This document shows, one piece after another, positions 59,204 to 64,000 of a DNA stretch of 64,000 nt (position 1 is its first letter; each line of letters begins with the position of its first letter). The notes below the pieces were generated by a model. It was not told the DNA's origin. It saw only the letters and a list, made by a program, of their open reading frames with translations, and searched no databases. A program made the translations under genes and the position numbers. This DNA is from a virus: IMG/VR virus record IMGVR_UViG_3300046559_001153, positions 62,001 to 126,000 of that record. One strand, written 5' to 3'.

Positions 59204-59524
59204 ATGAGTGATAAATTTGCTAACGATTTCATCCGTTGTCCACGCTGTCCACAGCCATCTAGTCGAGCCGGGCACAAGATCGGACCTACGCTGGTCTGTG
59301 TTGCACGCAATTACAGCGGTTGCAGTGTGGACATTGCTCAGTGCCCGGAATGCGGTAAGGCGTGGGAGATCAGCTACAAGGTGGCCGATATGACTCGAGT
59401 GCCGTCCTGGGATGGGCTAACTCGTCAACAACAGGAAGCAGCAGAGGCTGAGCAGAAAGAGCGCGATAAGCTCACGCGAAAGGTGGCGTTTGAAAAGTTG
59501 AAGACCGAGTTTGATCCGGATTAA
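59204..59524 (+). CDS. Zinc-ribbon protein
   Basis: A 106-residue protein with CPRCPQPS, a later Cys, then CPECGKAWEI, a ribbon, and a coiled-coil-like charged end. AAAGGAGAG precedes the ATG. Confidence 0.6.
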   Translation: MSDKFANDFIRCPRCPQPSSRAGHKIGPTLVCVARNYSGCSVDIAQCPECGKAWEISYKVADMTRVPSWDGLTRQQQEAAEAEQKERDKLTRKVAFEKLKTEFDPD

Positions 59525-59584
59525 CCACTGACTGGCGGAGTGTAACCGAAGAACCTGGTCACTTTTTCTTCAAGAAAGGACATT

Positions 59585-60028
59585 ATGAGCGAAGGAACAA
59601 CCGTACATCCCGAACTGATGACCAAGCTGCACGAGCTGTTGGAACTAGCTCTGCACGACATGGAACTGTTCGAGCAACAGCCGGACTGCCACGTAGACAT
59701 GGATACCTGGCTTCGCCCTGGGTGGCCTGACGAGGGTGAGAATCCGAAGCACTGTTATGCTTGCTTGGCCGGCACGGTATGGCGAATGACGCTCGGGCTG
59801 GAAGACACACCATCCGCCACGGCTCCGAACTGGGCCAATGCCCTGAATCAGTTGCGATATGGTCGTGTCTCTGACGCCTACTTTTATCTTCCTGGTTGGG
59901 AAAAGGACGAAAACGACCGGGATGTCAGATACCTTAACAGAATCGTTTGGGATTACCATTCGTCACGGGTGCACTGGTGGAAGGCCATGAGGAAGCTGCT
60001 GGCCGATTTGAAAGAAGCCGACGTCTAA
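59585..60028 (+). CDS. Paralogue family B member 4, unknown
   Basis: A 147-residue protein: LHELLELALHDMELFEQ, CHVDMDTWL, CYACLAGTVWRMTLGL, ALNQLRYGRVSDAY, and WWKAMRKLLADLKEADV. The gap before it holds an imperfect hairpin (CTTTTTCTT/AAGAAAG) overlapping the Shine-Dalgarno. Confidence 0.65.
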   Translation: MSEGTTVHPELMTKLHELLELALHDMELFEQQPDCHVDMDTWLRPGWPDEGENPKHCYACLAGTVWRMTLGLEDTPSATAPNWANALNQLRYGRVSDAYFYLPGWEKDENDRDVRYLNRIVWDYHSSRVHWWKAMRKLLADLKEADV

Positions 60029-60042
60029 AAGAAAGAATCGTG

Positions 60043-61113
60043 ATGCAGTACAAAACTCTTGAAGAATTAGAAAAGCGGTTGAGTGAAGCGATTAACGATC
60101 CCCGGTCGTTGTTTGGCGCCGGGGATGATGTCGACACAACGCTGCAACGGATCCAGATCTTCTGCCATCCGGACAAGCATCCCTACCGTCGAGAGACGGC
60201 GACCAGGCTATTCGTCCTGGCTGGTCAACTGGCTGACAAGGCCCGCGGACCGGCCATGACAGTTACATCGCCCACCCGAGCGTACACGGTGGAACGGCGC
60301 CTGGCCTCAGGAGACGTGGCTGACGTCTACGTGGCGACAGGCAGGGACATCGTCAAACCTGTCGCCACCGTGACCAGGAACCGCATCCTGCTGCGTCCTG
60401 GGGTGTCGGAGCCCGATCAGACCTACACGATCAAGGTCAGCCGCATTCAGGGCGCCGAGGCCCTTCTGGACCGCGAGCAGAAGGTCCTGCTGGCGATTGA
60501 GAAGGCGGCGATCGATAAGAACCTGGACAACATGCGGTCCTATTACCCGACGTTGGTCGAGTCGTTCCCGGCCAAACAGCGGTTCCAGCGGCGGGTCAAC
60601 GTGTTCGTCCACCAGCCGGGCATGTTCACGTTCGAGCAGGTGGCTGATAAGCACCATCGTCTGGATGCCAGGCACAGTGTGTGGATCTTTAAGCGGTTGC
60701 TGACAGCCCTGGCGTTCGCCCACCAGCAGGGCATTGTCCATTCTGCCATCACGCCCGAGCACGTTATGATCAGGCCTGAGAATCACCAGGTCCAGATTAT
60801 TGGCTGGGGCCAGTCGGTTGCCGTGGGGCAGCCTATCAAGAGCTACCCGCTTAAGTACAAGCCGTACTACCCGGATGAGGCGTTCGCGAAGAGGCCGACC
60901 CACTCGGGGGCTGACATTCACATGGCGGCGTTCCTCGTCAGCCGGTGGACGGCATTTAAGGCGTCAGAAGAGTCGCTACGGATGTTTTTCAACGGCTGCA
61001 GGTGCGAAGGCCAGTGGCAGCGGCCGGTTGACGGGTTTGAGCTGTACGACGAGTTCGATCGCCTGGCTAAGCGTGTGTACGGGGATCCCAAATTCGTAGA
61101 ACTGAAAATGTGA
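60043..61113 (+). CDS. J-domain plus pseudokinase fusion protein
   Basis: A 356-residue protein. Residues 1-70 look like a DnaJ domain: helices around FCHPDKHPYRRETATRLF with HPD at 42-44. Residues about 80-350 follow the Hanks kinase order: glycine loop LASGDVADVY (88-95), TIKVSR Lys131, QQGIVHSAITPEHVMI where HRD is replaced by HSA (233-235), and IIGWGQS in place of DFG (254-256). Both catalytic Asp are missing, so a pseudokinase is likely. It might recruit a host Hsp70 (DnaK) through HPD and a client through the kinase fold. Confidence 0.65.
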   Translation: MQYKTLEELEKRLSEAINDPRSLFGAGDDVDTTLQRIQIFCHPDKHPYRRETATRLFVLAGQLADKARGPAMTVTSPTRAYTVERRLASGDVADVYVATGRDIVKPVATVTRNRILLRPGVSEPDQTYTIKVSRIQGAEALLDREQKVLLAIEKAAIDKNLDNMRSYYPTLVESFPAKQRFQRRVNVFVHQPGMFTFEQVADKHHRLDARHSVWIFKRLLTALAFAHQQGIVHSAITPEHVMIRPENHQVQIIGWGQSVAVGQPIKSYPLKYKPYYPDEAFAKRPTHSGADIHMAAFLVSRWTAFKASEESLRMFFNGCRCEGQWQRPVDGFELYDEFDRLAKRVYGDPKFVELKM

Positions 61114-61117
61114 GACC

Positions 61118-61462
61118 ATGACTGAAATCTCGAATTCTCTGCAGTTGAAGATCATTGAAGCCGGTCTCATAGCTATCGTGAGCAAGGGCGGCAAACAAAT
61201 TCAACTGCGGGGCAACGGACGGACAATCACTGTGTTCCCGGATGGTGGCCGGGCCGGTCCATCGGTTTACGTCGGTGGCGTGACAGGCAGGTATCCAGGC
61301 ACTAAAAACATGACCGAGGAACAGGCTCTGGCTTTGGCGATCGAACTGGGCAGTGCTCGATGTACGGCGGCAAAGAAGCCAGTGTCTGGGAACTCGCTGG
61401 ACGAGATCAACGCAGAGCTGGCTATGGAACGGAATCGAAAAGATGAGGATCGCAAACAGTAG
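61118..61462 (+). CDS. Unknown small protein
   Basis: A 114-residue protein 4 bases after the J/pseudokinase gene. Beta-rich core (GGKQIQLRGNGRTITVFPDG), then helical ends. Possibly a partner of the fusion protein by position. Confidence 0.55.
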   Translation: MTEISNSLQLKIIEAGLIAIVSKGGKQIQLRGNGRTITVFPDGGRAGPSVYVGGVTGRYPGTKNMTEEQALALAIELGSARCTAAKKPVSGNSLDEINAELAMERNRKDEDRKQ

Positions 61463-61514
61463 GACCAATTGATAAGTATGAAGTCATCCGCGTACAGCGA
61501 GCAGGAGAAACGAT

Positions 61515-61892
61515 ATGACCGAATCGAAAGACGATATGTCTCTACTTGATCTTCTCAGAACGCCTGTCTCTGAGATTGAAAAAGCCGAAATTGCTGAAGT
61601 AATCGCAGCGGCAATGACCCACCCGGACGGTTCGAAAAACATGACAGCCTTGGCTATCCGCAGGCTCATGTTCCAGCATGGAGAACTCCAACAGCAACTC
61701 GCAGCCGTGACGAGAGAGCGTGACGATGCGGTTGCTGCTTATCGCGTCCTGGAAGCAGAAGGCAACAGGTGCATCGACGAATATATTTCTGGCAAGCTGA
61801 CGCAGTTGCGGGTCTGGTCAGACCGAATGGCGACGGCAATTGCCAAATCCCGCAACTCCCTGCCAGCCCCGACCGACAGGAGCGGAGCGTAA
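61515..61892 (+). CDS. Unknown helical protein
   Basis: A 125-residue protein behind AGGAG. Coiled-coil-like middle (FQHGELQQQLAAVTRERDDAV). No family recognised. Confidence 0.6.
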   Translation: MTESKDDMSLLDLLRTPVSEIEKAEIAEVIAAAMTHPDGSKNMTALAIRRLMFQHGELQQQLAAVTRERDDAVAAYRVLEAEGNRCIDEYISGKLTQLRVWSDRMATAIAKSRNSLPAPTDRSGA

Positions 61893-61894
61893 AG

Positions 61895-62026
61895 ATGGGC
61901 ATAGCCTTTTTGAACATCTTTGGGAACTGGCGTGTACCGGATGGAAGGCTTTGCACTTTAATTGCCGACACATGGCCAGTTTTTAGCGACACCACTGTTT
62001 CCGATCTGATGTTGGCAGGATTTTGA
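61895..62026 (+). CDS. Small unknown protein
   Basis: A 43-residue frame from ATG 61895 with AGGAGCGGAG upstream (MGIAFLNIFGNWRVPDG...). Hydrophobic and short; coding supported by the Shine-Dalgarno and tight spacing. Confidence 0.45.
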   Translation: MGIAFLNIFGNWRVPDGRLCTLIADTWPVFSDTTVSDLMLAGF

Positions 62027-62072
62027 GACCAACAATCGCGTTGACTGACCACTGACCACGAAAGGAACCACC

Positions 62073-62741
62073 ATGGCAATCCGAAATGAAAACGGAATCC
62101 TGTATGATGACAGAAACAACTCCGCGAGCATTGAGTATTGGGGCAGCGAGGAAGCGGCGCGAAAGGCGCTAGAGTCATTGGTGAACTGCTCCGACTGCTC
62201 CCGCTGCTCCGGCTGCTCCGACTGCTCCCGCTGCTCCGGCTGCTCCGACTGCTCCCGCTGCTCCGACTGCTCCCGCTGCTCCGACTGCTCCCGCTGCTCC
62301 GACTGCTCCGACTGCTCCCGCTGCTCCGACTGCTCCCGCTGCTCCGACTGCTCCGGCTGCTCCGACTGCTCCCGCTGCTCCGACTGCTCCCGCTGCTACG
62401 ACTGCTCCCGCTGCTCCGGCTGCTCCCGCATAGTGCCTCAAAAAGTCACTATTGAAATTCCATTTATCACCGAAATCCACAAGACAATCTATGCCGCAGT
62501 CTCACAGCCAAAAGCTCTGAACATGAGCGACTGGCACACGTGCGAGACGACGCATTGCCGGGCTGGATGGGTCGTGACGCTCGCGGGCGAGGCGGGTAAG
62601 AAATTGGAGAAACAAACGTCGCCACTGTTCGCAGCCCAACAAATCTACAAAGCCAGCGGGTATGAGATTTCGCCTGTGCGGTTCTTCGACTCGAACGAGG
62701 AAGCGATGGCCGATATGAAGCGTCTGGCGGAAGTTGACTGA
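62073..62741 (+). CDS. Cys-Ser triplet repeat protein with HCxAGW domain
   Basis: A 222-residue protein. Residues 39-119 are 27 uninterrupted C-S-x triplets (x is Asp, Arg or Gly; one unit is CYD). The C-terminal 95 residues carry WHTCETTHCRAGWVVTLAG, the motif also in the gene at 40633. A Cys every third residue could give a solenoid or dense metal site. AAAGGA precedes the ATG. No named family matches the array. Confidence 0.65.
   Translation: MAIRNENGILYDDRNNSASIEYWGSEEAARKALESLVNCSDCSRCSGCSDCSRCSGCSDCSRCSDCSRCSDCSRCSDCSDCSRCSDCSRCSDCSGCSDCSRCSDCSRCYDCSRCSGCSRIVPQKVTIEIPFITEIHKTIYAAVSQPKALNMSDWHTCETTHCRAGWVVTLAGEAGKKLEKQTSPLFAAQQIYKASGYEISPVRFFDSNEEAMADMKRLAEVD
62187..62429 (+). repeat. 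In-frame 9-nt tandem repeat (TGC-TCC-NNC)
   Basis: 27 copies of TGC TCC followed by GAC, CGC or GGC, with only one substituted unit (TGC TAC GAC). The perfect codon conservation of TGC TCC points to recent expansion by slippage, not old selection alone. Confidence 0.95.
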
Positions 62742-62769
62742 CCACTGACCCGAGAGAGGAGAGAGGGAT

Positions 62770-62946
62770 ATGCTCCAGAAAATTGAAATCGAAGACGTCA
62801 GCGATTGCGAATCGTGCACCGCCCGCCATAAGGGGATACTGGAGTTTCTGGCTACAACGAAAGCGAAAGTCTTGACGGACGTGATTTGCAGCGAATGCGG
62901 GCGCGAGACTCATATATTTGTGGCCGACGAAAGCGAAAGGGGATGA
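62770..62946 (+). CDS. Small zinc-ribbon protein
   Basis: A 58-residue protein: CESCTARH and CSECGRETH give a CxxC...CxxC ribbon. Strong GAGAGGAGAGAG precedes the ATG. ATGA overlap with the next gene. Confidence 0.6.
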   Translation: MLQKIEIEDVSDCESCTARHKGILEFLATTKAKVLTDVICSECGRETHIFVADESERG

Positions 62947-63167
62947 CGATGATTCTTTACCCAGTTGGCATATTCTTCATGCGTCGCCGCTCTGACGGCA
63001 AACTCTATCGCGGCGCGAAGTTCTGGCGTTGGACAAAATCGTGGCGACGGGCGGCCGCGTTACCAGAGTGGCATTGGATTGCCTTTGCATTGAATAAATA
63101 TCCCGACTCGGAACTTGTGACGCTCGAGCAATTGATTGACGAAGAATCGACCACGAAAGGGGGATGA
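62943..63167 (+). CDS. Small basic protein
   Basis: A 74-residue Arg/Trp-rich protein from the ATGA overlap (MTMILYPVGIFFMRRRSDG, then WRWTKSWRRAAALPEWHW). No family recognised. Confidence 0.55.
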   Translation: MTMILYPVGIFFMRRRSDGKLYRGAKFWRWTKSWRRAAALPEWHWIAFALNKYPDSELVTLEQLIDEESTTKGG

Positions 63168-63415
63168 CGATGGTGGCGACTAAAGACAAGCCGTGTGGCA
63201 ATCCGATGTGTGGAGTATCGACCGGGATTCATGGCGGCCTGACTTTCGGCAGCGGAGAATTGGACGAGTATGGCTTCTGGCAAGTACCGTGTTGTGCCTG
63301 CGCGAGAGCACACGAGAAATCGCAGCCGCAGGATGGTAACTGCTGGCCATTTACGAACGAACAACTATGGGGTACCGCCCAGACTATGAAAGGAATGACC
63401 GATGCCGATGAATGA
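63164..63415 (+). CDS. Small Cys-containing protein
   Basis: An 83-residue protein in ATGA overlap: CGNPMCGV and CCACARAH suggest a zinc site. No family recognised. Confidence 0.55.
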   Translation: MTMVATKDKPCGNPMCGVSTGIHGGLTFGSGELDEYGFWQVPCCACARAHEKSQPQDGNCWPFTNEQLWGTAQTMKGMTDADE

Positions 63416-64000
63416 TTCACAATACCTTGACTGGGCGACGCGTCTCGATGCGGCGATTGCTCCCGCGCACGGTAAGGTGGCTGCAATTTTTGCGGAGATT
63501 CGCGAAGTCCTGCGTACTGTCCGACGGGAGAACGACGAACTCAAGTCGCGGAATGTGGAGTTGCAGGCCCAGTTGAATCAGGTGCATTCGCACGTCAAGA
63601 CGGCGTTGGAGCAGCTTCGCGTTGACGTGTTGGAGTCGGGCTACATTCCTGATTCGTGGACGCTTGTGGAGGAATGCAAGATGTCTGGCGATAAACTCGC
63701 AAGAGTGGCGGAATGGCATCGGCGGATGGTTAAGGCTGAGGACGAACTCGCCCGGCTGAAGCATCCGCGATCCTGCGAGTGGGTCTACCCGCCGTTTGAC
63801 GAACCGAGGAAGATGCCGGTTGTCGGCGAGATCATCGAGTGGGAGATGGAGAAAAGCTGCGGACTCGGTTTACAAGTTATGCGATGGTCAGAGGAATGCT
63901 CACTCTGCTACGCGACCAAATGGCGTTACGTCGTCGCTCCCGCCGCACCATCCACATTCTGCCCGCATTGCGGAAGGGAATTGTCATTCACGAATGATAC
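63402..64000 (+). CDS. Coiled-coil protein with zinc ribbon, truncated by window end
   Basis: The frame stays open from ATG 63402 (GAAAGGAATGACC upstream) to the last base, at least 199 residues. The N-terminal half is coiled-coil-like (VRRENDELKSRNVELQAQLNQV). The C-terminal part has TFCPHCGREL, a ribbon. It overlaps the previous gene by 14 bases. Confidence 0.6.
   Translation, partial: MPMNDSQYLDWATRLDAAIAPAHGKVAAIFAEIREVLRTVRRENDELKSRNVELQAQLNQVHSHVKTALEQLRVDVLESGYIPDSWTLVEECKMSGDKLARVAEWHRRMVKAEDELARLKHPRSCEWVYPPFDEPRKMPVVGEIIEWEMEKSCGLGLQVMRWSEECSLCYATKWRYVVAPAAPSTFCPHCGRELSFTND

Noticed and set aside
62187-62429. CRISPR-like array
   Set aside because: The repeat unit is 9 nt with no spacers, in frame within a coding gene.
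62175-62480. Minus-strand Gly/Ala/Val repeat ORF
   Set aside because: Mirror of the Cys-Ser triplet array; the repeat creates the open frame.

Overview
The window reads as one continuous stretch of a tailed double-stranded DNA phage genome (Caudoviricetes-type gene content). Every gene I can support lies on the + strand. Genes are packed end to end, mostly with ATGA, GTGA or TGATG stop/start overlaps or AAAGGA-type Shine-Dalgarno sites a few bases before the start. There are no rRNA, tRNA, IS or CRISPR features, and no integrase or repressor. Base composition looks moderately GC-rich by eye (not computed). The host is not identifiable from sequence alone. One protein carries a twin-arginine export signal and two carry Sec signals, so the host is a bacterium with normal export systems.

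Region 1 (1-19973) is the replication, recombination and nucleotide block. It holds a zinc-ribbon/TOPRIM primase, a 1091-residue family A DNA polymerase with an N-terminal uracil-DNA-glycosylase-like domain, and a ParB-fold protein. It continues with a P-loop dNMP kinase-like protein, a candidate ssDNA-binding protein with a very long acidic tail, a RecA/UvsX-like recombinase with an odd Walker A, a MazG-like pyrophosphohydrolase and a RuvC-like resolvase. A GT-A glycosyltransferase and about fifteen unrecognised proteins sit among them.

Region 2 (20014-22412) is a self-contained cassette bounded by two intrinsic terminators. It contains a 67-residue ORF, about 160 nt of strongly foldable non-coding sequence, and a 616-residue orphan protein. 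Region 3 (22493-33623) has a Pro/Gln-rich protein, a portal-like protein split by a 323-residue LAGLIDADG intein, three more glycosyltransferases of different folds, the first two members of a repeated small-protein family, and a membrane-anchored NUC-type nonspecific nuclease followed by a four-helix membrane protein.

Region 4 (33624-64000) is an accessory region of about eighty small genes, most of unknown function. The recognisable ones are an HD-domain phosphohydrolase, ThyX, a GNAT-like protein, several zinc ribbons, two Sec-exported Cys-containing proteins each followed by a related strong terminator, a Tat-signal protein behind a structured leader, and a J-domain/pseudokinase fusion. 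At least seven sets of paralogues are dispersed or tandem here, so local duplication and divergence appear to drive its growth.

Recurring signals cut across these regions. An 18-nt imperfect palindrome (consensus TAACTTTTNNAAAAGTTA) occurs seven times, each time just after a stop codon and usually directly before a Shine-Dalgarno site. Three short genes appear to start at ACG or CTG. Three gene pairs have unusually long overlaps (77-344 nt), as if the upstream gene had lost its stop. Two genes carry in-frame hexamer-based tandem arrays.
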